This document shows, piece after piece, positions 33,787 through 43,421 of a DNA stretch of 64,000 nt. Numbering within the stretch: position 1 is the first letter of the stretch; every line of letters starts with the position of its first letter. Origin of the DNA: Vibrio maritimus (GTDB lineage: Bacteria; Pseudomonadota; Gammaproteobacteria; Enterobacterales; Vibrionaceae); the NCBI GenBank assembly GCA_003263775.1, contig JYJJ01000004.1, positions 54,330-118,329 on the forward strand. Reading direction: 5' to 3'. A model generated the notes under the pieces. It was not told the origin of the DNA and ran no database searches. It was given only the letters and a program-made list of their open reading frames with translations. The position numbers were made by a program, and so were the translations under genes.

Positions 33787-35522
33787 CTATTGCTGAAATT
33801 GGTTTTCGTCAGGAGCGACATTGAGTATCTGCAGCGCTCCTTTCATGATTTCGGAAAAGACAGGACCTGCCACCGCACCGCCGTAGTACTGATCGCCTTG
33901 CGGCTCATTAATCACTACTACCAAGGCAATACGTGGGTCACTTACCGGCGCGACACCTGAGGTAATCGCTACATACTCATCACTGTAGCCACCCGCTGCG
34001 GCCTTTCTTGATGTACCGGTTTTGGCGGCAACTCGATACCCTGGTACCGCCGCTCGCGTTGCGGTACCGCCTGGCTGCGTCACCGCCTCTAGCATATGCA
34101 GAACTGACATTGCGTAGTCATGGTCTATAACCTGCTTGGACAAGTCCTGCTGATTGCTTTCAATAATATGTACTGGCTGATACAAGCCACCATTACCGAG
34201 TGTGGCATAGGCGTGTGCTAACTGAAGAGGTGTGATGGAAATGCCATAACCAAATGCGAGTGTCGCGATTTCAAACTGCGACAACGGCGACGATTAGGGA
34301 AGATACCCGTTGTCTCACCAACCAAGTTAAGACCAGAAAGCTGACCATAACCAATAGAGCTGTACATCCCCAGTAGTGCCTCTAGCGGCATGTCTAGAGC
34401 TAGCTTTGCCACACCGATATTACTCGACTTTTGCAGGATCTTAGCTAAGTTCGCTTTCCCCACTTTCGAAGTATCACGCACTCGGCTACCACCAATCTGC
34501 ATGATGCCATTACCGGTATCGATAATGGTGTTTTCATCGGCAATACCAGCCTCAAGCGCTGCTAGCACCACAAATGGCTTAACCGTAGAGCCCGGCTCCA
34601 TTGCATCGGTAATAACGCGATTTCGCATCGTGAAAGACTGGCGTGAAGAACGGTTATTCGGGTTATAAGAAGGCGCGTTCACCATAGCCAATACGCCGCC
34701 GGTTTTCACATCAATAATAACGGCACTGCCCGACGTGGCGCGGTAATCTGCTACAGCCTGTTTGATGGCGCGATACGCGATGGCTTGCAATCTTTGATCG
34801 ACGGTAAGTTCAAGTGGTTTACCCTCTTCTCTGTCTTCAAGCGAGATGTTTTCCACCACGCGGCCATAACGGTCTTTACGAATAATGCGCTTACCTGCCT
34901 CACCAGTCAGCCATTTATCATAGCTGCGCTCAACACCTTCAAGGCCATGACCATCGATACCGGTCACCCCCACTAAGTGAGCACTAACCTCACCAGCAGG
35001 ATAGTAACGTCTGGATTCTGCCTTCAGCCCTACACCAGAGAGTTTCAACTCTTTGATGTACTTCGCCATCGCAGGGCTCACTTGACGCTGTAGGTAAATG
35101 AATCGGCGTGATTTGTTCTTGTTGATTTTGGCAATAAGCGCATCCCGGTCGAGACCAAGTACATCGGCAAGTGCATGCCAACGGTCTAACTGCTTAAGTC
35201 CATCATCTTTAAAAATTGTGGCTGGATCGGCCCATACCGCCTGAACAGGTACACTGACGGCGAGTGGTTCACCGTTTTTATCGGAGATAATGCCGCGCGC
35301 CGAAGGCAGAGCCTTTACACGAACAGAGCGCAGATCGCCCTGTTTAATCAGATTGTCCGGTTCGATAACTTGGATATAACCGATACGCGCGACTAACGCA
35401 GTAAAGATAAGCAGCACGCTGCCCATGATAAGGCGAAAACGCCAAGCGATCAGCGCTGGTTGGCTAGCGGCTTGCTGAGATTGTTTCTTATTGGAAGACT
35501 TAACGACTTTTTTGCCTTTCAT
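33787..35522 (-). CDS. ftsI: septal transpeptidase FtsI / PBP3 (frameshifted)
   Basis: Penicillin-binding protein that cross-links septal peptidoglycan with FtsW. About 578 residues restored (E. coli 588). A short basic N-terminus rich in Lys and Gln is followed by one membrane segment (LIMGSVLLIFTALVARIGY). The three transpeptidase motifs are present: nucleophile Ser in GSTVKPF, KSSN, and KTGTS. The frame breaks near 34283: PNRRRCRSLK should read PNRRRWSQFEIA, needing one G. The gene is essential, so a sequencing error is likely. The start overlaps the ftsL stop by four bases. Confidence 0.93.
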
Positions 35523-35839
35523 TTCAGGGAAACCACTACTTCCTTGTCTGCGTCTGGGCGCGTCATCTCTAACTCTTGTTTGGCCATAGCCTGAACACGG
35601 CTATGTTCCGACAGCGCATTTTCCTCAAGCAACAGGTTGCGCCACTCATTATCAAGTCGTTCGCGCTCTTGAAGCGCGATATCTTTCTCGTTGATCGCTT
35701 CGCGGGTGTGATGCGTTGCAAACACCACCCCCATCGCTGTCGCAAATATCATCAAAAACACGATTAGCGGAATACGGCCTACCGTGATGATATCTAAGGC
35801 AATCAGTTTCGCGAGATTATGAGTCGGTTGGTTAGACAT
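35519..35839 (-). CDS. ftsL: cell division protein FtsL
   Basis: Small bitopic division protein, 106 residues (E. coli 121). A cytoplasmic tail is followed by one membrane segment (RIPLIVFLMIFATAMGVVF, about residues 22-40) and a periplasmic coiled coil with heptad-like Leu and Glu (INEKDIALQERERLDNEW), which pairs with FtsB. Sequence conservation in this family is low; position between rsmH and ftsI settles the identity. It lies 11 bases after rsmH and overlaps ftsI by four. Confidence 0.92.
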   Translation of the reverse strand: MSNQPTHNLAKLIALDIITVGRIPLIVFLMIFATAMGVVFATHHTREAINEKDIALQERERLDNEWRNLLLEENALSEHSRVQAMAKQELEMTRPDADKEVVVSLK

Positions 35840-35850
35840 CCCGTCATCCG

Positions 35851-36801
35851 TTACAGTTTTTCCGCCACACGAAGTACTGAGCTGCGTGAGCGAGCGTTCA
35901 TTTCCACTTCTTGACCCGAAGGCTTGAGTGCCTTACCAATGGTCTTTAGGTTTGCACTACCCAGAGCGCGAATCTGATCTTCGGTCATCGGGATACCATG
36001 TGGCACTTGCGGTCCTTTGCTTTCTTTACGCATAAAGTGTTTCACCATGCGATCTTCGAGCGAGTGGAAGCTGATGACCGACAGTCGACCTTGCGGGGCA
36101 AGAATACTGGCCGCGCCCTTTAGCGCCGTATCGATCTCTTCAAGCTCACTGTTGATGTAGATTCGAAATGCTTGGAAAGCACGTGTCGCTGGGTGCTTTT
36201 TCTCTTTAAAGCTCTTAGGTGCGGCTTCAGAGATCAGCTTTGCCAACTGGCCGGTACGCGTAAGCGGCTCTTTTTCTTCATCTTCACGATGCGCCACGAT
36301 CGCTTTAGCAATACGGCGAGCATGTTTGTCTTCACCAAACTCGCGGATCACCCAAGTAATGTCATCAAGATCGGCTTGCGCTAACCACTCAGAAACAGGT
36401 ATACCAGATGTTGGGTCCATACGCATATCAAGCGGGCCATCTTTCATGAAGCTAAAGCCACGCTCAGCATCATCAAGCTGTGGCGAAGACACGCCCAAAT
36501 CAAGCAACACACCGTCCACTTTACCTACGAGATCATAACGCTCTGCGTATTCTGCCATGCCAGAAAATGGGCCATGGATGATGGTAAAACGCGGATCATC
36601 AATCTTTTTTGCTTCCTCAATCGCCGTCGGATCGCGGTCAATACTAAATAGGCGACCGTTTTCACCCAGCTGTGAAAGAATTTGACGACTGTGACCACCG
36701 CGGCCGAACGTTCCATCAATGTAAGTTCCATCCGGTTTGATCGCTAGACCATCAATGGATTCGTGAAGTAGTACCGAAATGTGTTGAAAGGATTCGCTCA
36801 T
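35851..36801 (-). CDS. rsmH: 16S rRNA m4C1402 methyltransferase RsmH
   Basis: Methylates N4 of C1402 in the decoding centre of 16S rRNA; RsmI, encoded nearby, methylates the ribose of the same nucleotide. 316 residues from the ATG at 36801 ([12 protein letters not shown]). A longer in-frame start would add 21 residues not seen in the family. The SAM-binding motif is [14 protein letters not shown] near residue 30, and the end [14 protein letters not shown] is typical. It is the first gene of the dcw cluster here; mraZ, which precedes it in E. coli, is missing. Confidence 0.95.
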   Translation of the reverse strand: MSESFQHISVLLHESIDGLAIKPDGTYIDGTFGRGGHSRQILSQLGENGRLFSIDRDPTAIEEAKKIDDPRFTIIHGPFSGMAEYAERYDLVGKVDGVLLDLGVSSPQLDDAERGFSFMKDGPLDMRMDPTSGIPVSEWLAQADLDDITWVIREFGEDKHARRIAKAIVAHREDEEKEPLTRTGQLAKLISEAAPKSFKEKKHPATRAFQAFRIYINSELEEIDTALKGAASILAPQGRLSVISFHSLEDRMVKHFMRKESKGPQVPHGIPMTEDQIRALGSANLKTIGKALKPSGQEVEMNARSRSSVLRVAEKL

Positions 36802-36904
36802 GGGTGATCTCGAGAGTTGCTTAGCAAAGACGACAAGTTTACTGATTTCCTTCAGTAACGTCATCTGGTTAAGTTCAGCCTATCGTAAAGATAGGTGATA
36901 AAAA

Positions 36905-36943
36905 AGCAAAAAACCCATCACAAAATCAATTTGTAATGGGTTT
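36905..36943 (-). terminator. terminator of rnpB
   Basis: A 14-bp stem with one mismatch (36911-36924 with 36930-36943) follows the 3' end of RNase P RNA on the minus strand. It is followed by six T, then GC and more T. Confidence 0.88.
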
Positions 36944-36952
36944 TTCTATAAT

Positions 36953-37358
<406 letters not shown>

Positions 37359-37367
37359 AGGGCGCGG

Positions 37368-37396
37368 ATTGTAACTAAGCGAGCGTGATTACTCAA
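37368..37396 (-). promoter_or_regulatory. rnpB promoter
   Basis: TTGAGT (37391-37396), 17 bases, TACAAT (37368-37373) on the minus strand, then the GC-rich CCGCGCCCT before the start at 37358. A GC-rich discriminator is typical of stable-RNA promoters under growth-rate control. Confidence 0.75.
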
Positions 37397-37403
37397 TGTT
37401 TTT

Positions 37404-38267
37404 CTAGGATAAGTTTTCTAGACCCCATTTATACAGGGCATTCTTTTTGAGGTTATAGATTTCAGCCGTCGCTGCTGCCGCTTTTTTAAGTGGTAAATCT
37501 TTCACCAAAATAGCCAGTGTACGTGTCGCCTCATCTGGCAGTTCTTCATTCACAGGCTCGCGATGGCCGTGAATCAATAACACCATCTCACCACGCTTGC
37601 GGTTATCATCTTCTTCAATCCACGCAATCAACTCACCGAGTGGCAACCCTTGAATGGTTTCATAGGTCTTGGTCAGCTCGCGCGCCAATACCACCTCACG
37701 TTCAGGCCCCAGCACTTCAAGCATATCGGCAAGAGATTCGGTAATTCGATGTGGTGATTCGTAGAAGATACAGGTGCGCTCAGCTTTCGCGATCTCCATG
37801 AACTTATCTTTACGGCCTTTGCTTTTCGCTGGCAAAAAGCCCTCAAAACTAAAGCGATCAGAGGGCAAGCCAGATGCGCTCAGCGCAGTAATCACAGCAC
37901 ACGCTCCCGGTAATGGCACAACTTTAACGCCTGCCTGACGACATTGAGTGACCAAGTGATACCCTGGATCGCTGATAAGCGGTGTGCCAGCATCAGAGAC
38001 CAATGCGATGGATTCACCCGCAAGCAGTTTATCGACTAAAACTTGCGCTTTTTGCTGTTCATTGTGATCATGCAACGCAAATGTTCTAGTTTGAATATTG
38101 AAGTGAGACAGAAGCTTACCCGTATGGCGCGTATCTTCAGCAGCAATAATGTCGACGCTATGGAGTACATCCAGCGCTCTTTGTGTGATATCACCGAGAT
38201 TTCCAATCGGTGTCGGTACAATAAAGAGCGTTGGTTGCTCAATATAAGTAGTTTTGTTGCTTGTCAT
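37404..38267 (-). CDS. rsmI: 16S rRNA 2'-O-methyltransferase RsmI
   Basis: Methylates the 2'-OH of C1402 of 16S rRNA, the same nucleotide modified by RsmH. 287 residues (E. coli 286). Tetrapyrrole-methylase fold with the family segments [35 protein letters not shown] and FYESPHRI. The start is ATG at 38267 ([11 protein letters not shown]). It is divergent from lpoA with a 62-base gap, as in E. coli (yraL-yraM), and the rnpB promoter lies just after its stop. Confidence 0.95.
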   Translation of the reverse strand: MTSNKTTYIEQPTLFIVPTPIGNLGDITQRALDVLHSVDIIAAEDTRHTGKLLSHFNIQTRTFALHDHNEQQKAQVLVDKLLAGESIALVSDAGTPLISDPGYHLVTQCRQAGVKVVPLPGACAVITALSASGLPSDRFSFEGFLPAKSKGRKDKFMEIAKAERTCIFYESPHRITESLADMLEVLGPEREVVLARELTKTYETIQGLPLGELIAWIEEDDNRKRGEMVLLIHGHREPVNEELPDEATRTLAILVKDLPLKKAAAATAEIYNLKKNALYKWGLENLS

Positions 38268-38270
38268 TTG

Positions 38271-38299
38271 TTTACCAGCACTTCAACGATTAATATAAT
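38271..38299 (+). promoter_or_regulatory. promoter for lpoA
   Basis: TTTACC (38271-38276), a 17-base spacer and a perfect TATAAT (38294-38299), about 30 bases before the lpoA ATG. The AT palindrome around the -10 box may also serve the divergent rsmI gene. Confidence 0.6.
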
Positions 38300-38329
38300 G
38301 ATTTTACACGAATAGTGATTAAAGAGCTC

Positions 38330-40235
38330 ATGGCAATGATGAACCCAAAGAGAAATAGTGTAACACGCCTACTGACTCCAATTGCATTGGCTTTGTCCAT
38401 TGCCGCTTGTTCTACTCAGCCAAGTGCCCCAGAAAGCGTTGATATCACCCTAGCACCTACTGCCTCTTCGGAGACCTATCTGATGCGCGCTGACGCCGGT
38501 CAAGACGGTTTTGCAAACGAGTGGTTGATCTTAGCATTCAAGGCATCGATTCAAGAAGGCAATTACGAACAGGCTCAGAGACTCTCTAATCGATTGGCCA
38601 AACAAAATCTCACCACGGTGCAGCAAGCCGAATGGCAACTCGCACGCGCGGAGCTGAATCTTGCGCAGGGCAAAGCAGAACAGGCGTATTTGCAGCTGAG
38701 CTTTCCATCTGAGTGGCCACTCGCGCAGCAACAATGGCAGCGTTATCATCAATTGCGCGCGCAAAGTCTTGCCGCTATGGGCAATTACTTTGATGCCAGC
38801 CGTGAGCTGATTGCACAAGCGGGCTTTAGTGCCAGTGACCAGCAAGAAGCGATTAACGCTCAAATCTGGGAATACATGAACCAGTATTCAGCGCAGGATC
38901 TATCAACCTTAGTTGCCCAGCCTAATGAGGAAGTACTGGATGGCTGGTTACAACTGGCTACCTACATGAAAGGCATGGCAGCTAGCTTGCCACAGCTACA
39001 AAATACGCTAAACAACTGGCTCGCAGAAAACCCAACGCATCCAGCGGCCATCTACACACCACAAAGCATTTACGACATTCTCAACCTAGAAATTTCTTCG
39101 CCACAAAGCACAGCTCTACTACTGCCGCTCTCTGGTAAATACGCAAAGCAAGCTCAGTTGGTGCGCGACGGATTTATGATGGCGATGATGGATGACGACG
39201 TCCGCGATCCAGACGCTATCTTTACCGTTATTGATACTAACGAAGCCAGCCCTGCCGACATCAAAGCAAAGCTCGTCGCTAATGGTGTGGATTTTATTGT
39301 CGGCCCACTAGTGAAAGAAAATGTTGAGAAGCTACAACAAGCTCAGCAAAATTCTGAGACACCAATCCCAGCACTCGCATTGAATATTCCTAATGAGATA
39401 GAACCAACACAAATGATGTGTTACCTGACTCTGTCTCCGGAGCAAGAAGTGGCTCAAGCAGCTCAGCATCTCTCTAAAAACCAATATGCTTACCCACTTA
39501 TTATTGCACCGCGTGGCACACTAGGTGACCGAGTAGCCAAAGCGTTTGAGGCTGAGTGGACAAAAGTGAGTGACAACAAAGTCGCTGTGGCGCAGTACGC
39601 GAATCGCGCACAAACTACAAAAAACCATTAACAATGTGTTTGGCCTGCAAGAAAGCCAACAACGTATTGCTCAGATGGAAGCGCTAACGGGTATGAAGCT
39701 CGAAAATCAGCCACGCAGTCGTCGTGACATTGATTCCGTATACATCGTTGCCAATAATGCTGACCTTACGCTGATCAAGCCATTTATCGAAGTCGCTATC
39801 AACCCTGATGCTAAACAGCCTCAGCTGTTTGCTGATTCCCACAGCCACAGTGAGAAACGTCAATACGAAGATCTCACGGGTGTGGTATACAGCGATATTC
39901 CACTACTAGTGGAGCAAAATGTCGACCTTGATGCACAAATGACTAAGTTCTGGCCGAAGAGCTCAAATGCAGAGAAACGCCTGCAAGCACTCGGTATGGA
40001 TGCCTACACGCTGACGAAAGAACTACCGCAACTGAAAGCAGTACAAGGTTACTCTGTCGATGGGCAAACAGGTGTACTGACTATTGACCCTGATTGTGTT
40101 GTTCAACGTCAGATTGCTTGGGGTGTCTACGGTGAGCAACCGGAAAATCCGCCTGTTACAGAGCAGGAAGCGAGCGCAACTCAGGATGAGGCCAGCGATG
40201 ACACTACTGCCGTGGAAGCGCCAATCAGCGAGTAA
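38330..40235 (+). CDS. lpoA: outer membrane lipoprotein LpoA, activator of PBP1a (frameshifted)
   Basis: Outer membrane lipoprotein that reaches through the peptidoglycan and activates PBP1a. About 634 residues. The lipobox is SIAAC, so the mature protein begins at that Cys. An N-terminal TPR-like helical domain is followed by a periplasmic-binding-like domain (LLLPLSGKYAKQAQLVRDGF). The frame breaks near 39612 through one extra A (CAAAC for CAAC), joining RAQ to LQKTINNVFGLQ; this is the only insertion among the breaks here. The Glu/Ala/Thr-rich C-terminal tail is low complexity. The start is taken at ATG 38330 (MAMMNPKRNS), though GTG 38315 or ATG 38336 are possible. Its end overlaps yraN by 38 bases. 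Confidence 0.9.
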
Positions 40236-40587
40236 ACGCGCCGTTGGCAAACGTTATGAGGAGCTGGCCAAAGACTATCTCGGTCGTCAGGGGTTGGTTC
40301 CTCTATCAGAAAACTTCACGGTAAAATGCGGTGAAGTTGACCTGATCATGCAAGATAAATCGAGCATTGTGTTTGTGGAGGTCAAATACCGACGCAATCA
40401 ATGTTATGGTAGCGCCCAAGAAATGGTGACGCGAGCCAAAGCTAAAAAGCTCGAAAAAGCCGCCACACTGTGGCTTCTCAAAAATGGCCTATCGCCATAC
40501 GAGACCGAATTTCGATTTGATGTGGTTGCCATTCACGAACAAGGCAACGACATCAACTGGATAAAAAACGCCATCACTCAAGGATAA
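40198..40587 (+). CDS. yraN: YraN / UPF0102 nuclease-fold protein
   Basis: Small protein of 129 residues (E. coli YraN 131) with the restriction-endonuclease-like fold of UPF0102. The motif GEVDLIMQD followed by VFVEVKYRR gives the E-x(n)-D-x(n)-ExK arrangement of that fold. Its function is not settled. The ATG at 40198 is preferred, with GAGG six bases upstream inside the end of lpoA; a longer frame from 40084 would add 38 unrelated residues. It sits in the conserved lpoA-yraN-diaA-dolP group, two bases before diaA. Confidence 0.9.
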   Translation: MTLLPWKRQSASKRAVGKRYEELAKDYLGRQGLVPLSENFTVKCGEVDLIMQDKSSIVFVEVKYRRNQCYGSAQEMVTRAKAKKLEKAATLWLLKNGLSPYETEFRFDVVAIHEQGNDINWIKNAITQG

Positions 40588-40589
40588 CC

Positions 40590-41180
40590 ATGCGCGATAG
40601 CATCAAAGAAAGTTTTACTGAAAGCATCCAAATTCAAATCGCCGCAGCTGAAGCGCTGCCAGACGCCATCACTCACGCTGCACAAGCAATGGTCGCAACA
40701 CTGCTCAATGGCAATAAAATTCTTTGCTGTGGTAACGGCGGATCAGCATCTAACGCTCAGCAATTTGTTTCCTGCCTACTGAACCGTTTCGAAACCGAAC
40801 GTCCAAGTCTGCCTGCAATGACACTGACGGCTGACAGCACCACCATGACAGCCGTGGCGAACGACTACAATTTTGAAGATATCTTCGCTAAACAAGTGCG
40901 TGCCTTCGGCCAAACTAACGATATTTTGTTAGCGATTTCAACCAGCGGCAACAGCAAGAACGTGATTAAAGCGATGGAAGCAGCCGTGACTCGAGATATG
41001 ACCATTATTGCCTTTACCGGCAAAGATGGTGGCGAAATGGCAGGCTTATTGGGCGAAAACGATGTGGAGATACGTATCCCGTCACAACGCACCGCACGCA
41101 TCCATGAAGTCCACATGGTGACACTCCACTGCTTGTGCGATCTCATCGACCAAGTGCTATTCCCATCTCACGAGGAGTAA
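40590..41180 (+). CDS. diaA: DnaA initiator-associating protein DiaA
   Basis: SIS-domain protein that binds DnaA and helps it assemble on oriC. 196 residues, as in E. coli. The N-terminus [19 protein letters not shown] is nearly identical to E. coli DiaA, with [14 protein letters not shown] and ISTSGNSKN forming the sugar-phosphate-like pocket. GmhA (sedoheptulose-7-phosphate isomerase) is related, but residues and context favour DiaA. The next gene starts four bases after its stop. Confidence 0.94.
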   Translation: MRDSIKESFTESIQIQIAAAEALPDAITHAAQAMVATLLNGNKILCCGNGGSASNAQQFVSCLLNRFETERPSLPAMTLTADSTTMTAVANDYNFEDIFAKQVRAFGQTNDILLAISTSGNSKNVIKAMEAAVTRDMTIIAFTGKDGGEMAGLLGENDVEIRIPSQRTARIHEVHMVTLHCLCDLIDQVLFPSHEE

Positions 41181-41184
41181 CACT

Positions 41185-41889
41185 ATGAAGATGTATAAAG
41201 TAATGGCACTGCTAATTACTAGCATGCTCCTCTCTGGTTGTGCTGGTCTATTCGTGGCTGGTGCAGCAACCACAGTGAATATCGTCACCGATACACGCAG
41301 CGCCAAAGAGATTTGGAATGACAGTGCCTTGGAATCAGAAGTGGCGGGTATGGGCAACAAAGCCCCTTACGTCGGCAATGTTCGCGTTGTTGCCAGCTCA
41401 CAGCGAGGTACCGTCGTACTGATGGGACAGGCGAATACGGAAGCGCTTCGTAGTCAGTTGGAAAAGCAAGTTCAAGGTCTTAATGGTGTAAAAATTGTCT
41501 ACAACCAAGTTCGCGTGAAACAGCCTCTGAGCTTCACGAAAATCAGCAATGACAGCTGGCTAACGACCAAGGTAAAGTCGGCGTTGTTAACCGATGACAG
41601 ACTGAGCGGCGTCAAAATCAAAGTTATCACCGAAGACAGTGAAGTGTTTCTGCTTGGTTATGTGTCTAAAGAGCACGCCGATGTGGCGACAGAAATCGCC
41701 AGAAATGTATCCGGCGTGAAGCAGGTTATCCGTGCGTTCCAGTTCAGTGAGCAACAAGAGAAGCTCAACACAGAAGCTGAGCCTGAGCAGCCTGAGCAGC
41801 CTGAGCCAGCAGCAGAACAGCCTCAACAAGAAGAGGAGATGAGGCCAATCATCGAAGAGCCTGCTCCTTTTGTGGAAATCGAAGGTTAA
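41185..41889 (+). CDS. dolP: DolP, dual BON-domain outer membrane lipoprotein
   Basis: Outer membrane lipoprotein (formerly YraP) that supports envelope integrity, partly through the BAM complex. 234 residues against 191 in E. coli. The lipobox is LSGC. Two BON domains follow: NVRVVASSQRGTVVLMG and then VKIKVITEDSEVFLLGYVS. The extra length is a tail of about 45 residues made almost only of Glu, Pro, Gln and Ala, encoded in part by a 9-base tandem repeat. It is the last gene of the lpoA operon, ahead of a clear terminator. Confidence 0.92.
   Translation: MKMYKVMALLITSMLLSGCAGLFVAGAATTVNIVTDTRSAKEIWNDSALESEVAGMGNKAPYVGNVRVVASSQRGTVVLMGQANTEALRSQLEKQVQGLNGVKIVYNQVRVKQPLSFTKISNDSWLTTKVKSALLTDDRLSGVKIKVITEDSEVFLLGYVSKEHADVATEIARNVSGVKQVIRAFQFSEQQEKLNTEAEPEQPEQPEPAAEQPQQEEEMRPIIEEPAPFVEIEG
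41782..41808 (+). repeat. 9-base tandem repeat in dolP
   Basis: Three copies of CCTGAGCAG (the last one CCTGAGCCA) encode the Pro-Glu-Gln/Pro steps of the DolP tail. The period keeps the frame, so slippage would change tail length only. Confidence 0.7.
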
Positions 41890-41912
41890 CCCCTCCAGCC
41901 ACCAAAAAGTAG

Positions 41913-41946
41913 AACAGCCAGCATGATTGCTGGCTGTTTTCGTTTC
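41913..41946 (+). terminator. terminator of the lpoA-dolP operon
   Basis: A perfect 10-bp stem (AACAGCCAGC/GCTGGCTGTT), a 6-base loop and TTTCGTTT, 24 bases after the dolP stop. Confidence 0.85.
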
Positions 41947-42072
41947 TAGGCTTAACCAGAGTTGGCACGTTAGTTGACAATTTACCATGCTCGACATACT
42001 TTATAATGCTGCGTTGATTTTACCGCACTAGCTGCTCCTACAGGCAGTTTCACTTTTATAGATAGGTAAAAT

Positions 42073-42810
42073 ATGAATCTTCCAACCTCACTTCCAACAA
42101 CTCACCAAGCCCTTTTACTCCGTATTATTGACTCGTTTAGCCAAGATGCACGCATTTGTGGAATAGGCGCTAGCGGCTCATTTGCTACCGATACAATGGA
42201 TGAGTACAGCGACCTAGATCTTGTCATCACTATCCATCCGGAAAGTGTTGAGAGTGTTATGAATGAGCGTTTTCAACTCATTGAGCGTATCGGTGGCAGT
42301 GTTGCAGCCTTTACTGGCGAGCATGTCGGTGAACCACGCTTGGTGATTGCACTGTTTGAGCCTGATGCGGTACACGTCGACTTTAAGTTTGTCTCTCTGC
42401 CTGATGCAGCCATGCGCGTGGATGATACTCAAGTACTTTGGCAGCAAGGGTCGTTGCTCACGGACTGTTTCTCAACAAAACAGCCACACTACCCTCAGCC
42501 TGATCCACAATGGATTGAAGACAGATTTTGGATTTGGACACACTACGCTGCCACTAAAATTGCCCGCGGCGAGTATTTCGAAGCGCTCGATTTTATCTCG
42601 TTTATTAGGCATAACGTGCTTTCACCATTGGCGCTGAAGCAAAATGGATTAACGCCATCAGGGGTTAGAACGATAGAAAAACGGTTACCGGCACTGAATC
42701 AGCAGCTCAAAAACACCATTGCTACTACTGAGAAAACATCGCTTGTTGGCGCCTTTGAAGCTGTATCGCGCTTTATCTTGAGCTTAGAAGGAATGAAGAA
42801 AGCGTTGTGA
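42073..42810 (+). CDS. nucleotidyltransferase-domain protein of unknown role
   Basis: Protein of 245 residues with the polymerase-beta-type nucleotidyltransferase core: GASGSFATDTMDEYSDLDLV (from about residue 33), giving the G-S and D-x-D metal-binding pair, and a third acidic residue in VHVDFKF near 111. A helical C-terminal half follows. The layout resembles aminoglycoside adenylyltransferases, but I do not recognise a named family member, and nothing around it points to resistance or to a toxin-antitoxin pair. AGGTAAA precedes the ATG. A -10-like TATAAT lies at 42002-42007. It is flanked by terminators on both sides, so it is a single-gene unit. Confidence 0.75.
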   Translation: MNLPTSLPTTHQALLLRIIDSFSQDARICGIGASGSFATDTMDEYSDLDLVITIHPESVESVMNERFQLIERIGGSVAAFTGEHVGEPRLVIALFEPDAVHVDFKFVSLPDAAMRVDDTQVLWQQGSLLTDCFSTKQPHYPQPDPQWIEDRFWIWTHYAATKIARGEYFEALDFISFIRHNVLSPLALKQNGLTPSGVRTIEKRLPALNQQLKNTIATTEKTSLVGAFEAVSRFILSLEGMKKAL

Positions 42811-42872
42811 TTAACCATCAGGCTCAGAAACTGTGTCTAGATTACTTTAATCATAAACTTACTTAACAACGC

Positions 42873-42900
42873 AAAAGGCCAGTCTCATGACTGGCCTTTT
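42873..42900. terminator. bidirectional terminator
   Basis: A 10-bp stem (AAAAGGCCAG/CTGGCCTTTT) with A and T runs on its sides lies between the convergent nucleotidyltransferase gene and ilvH and can serve both. Confidence 0.88.
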
Positions 42901-42925
42901 CTATTAGTTAGTAGCTTGGTTTGGT

Positions 42926-43420
42926 TTATGGCTTGAGCGCACGCTCACCACGAGCAATGCCTACAATACCGCTTCGAGCCACTTCAACCACATCCGTCAC
43001 TTCGGAGAGCGCAGACACAAACGCGTCAAGCTTTTCAGCCGTACCAGCAAGTTGAACCGTGTATTGTGAGGATGTGACGTCAACAATCTGACCACGGAAG
43101 ATATCCGCTGTGCGTTTCACTTCTGCACGTGCAAAGCCGCTCGCTTTGACTTTCACCATCATCAGCTCACGCTCAATGTGCTCAAACTCCGTCACTTCTT
43201 GAACCTTAAGAACATCAATCAGCTTGTGCAGCTGCTTTTGGATCTGCTCAAGCTCCATTTCATCCGACTCAGTAGTGATATTCAGACGTGATAACGTCTC
43301 ATCATCCGTTGGTGATACGTTGAGTGATTCAATGTTGTAGCCACGCTGAGAGAACAGGCCAACCACGCGAGAAAGGGCACCCGGTTGGTTTTCCATTAGT
43401 AGCGAAATGATATGTCTCAT
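42926..43420 (-). CDS. ilvH: acetolactate synthase III small subunit
   Basis: Regulatory subunit of acetolactate synthase, giving valine feedback control. 164 residues (E. coli 163). The N-terminal ACT domain reads ISLLMENQPGALSRVVGLF and SQRGYNIESLNV; the C-terminal domain includes ELMMVKVKA and IVDVTSSQYTVQLAGT. It starts one base after the ilvI stop. Confidence 0.96.
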   Translation of the reverse strand: MRHIISLLMENQPGALSRVVGLFSQRGYNIESLNVSPTDDETLSRLNITTESDEMELEQIQKQLHKLIDVLKVQEVTEFEHIERELMMVKVKASGFARAEVKRTADIFRGQIVDVTSSQYTVQLAGTAEKLDAFVSALSEVTDVVEVARSGIVGIARGERALKP

Positions 43421-43421
43421 A

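Noticed and set aside
26199..35522. Pseudogenes or programmed frameshifting in the mur/fts genes.
   Set aside because: No slippery heptamers with stimulatory structure were seen, the breaks are at different sites in many genes, and essential genes cannot all be lost. Sequencing error explains all of them.
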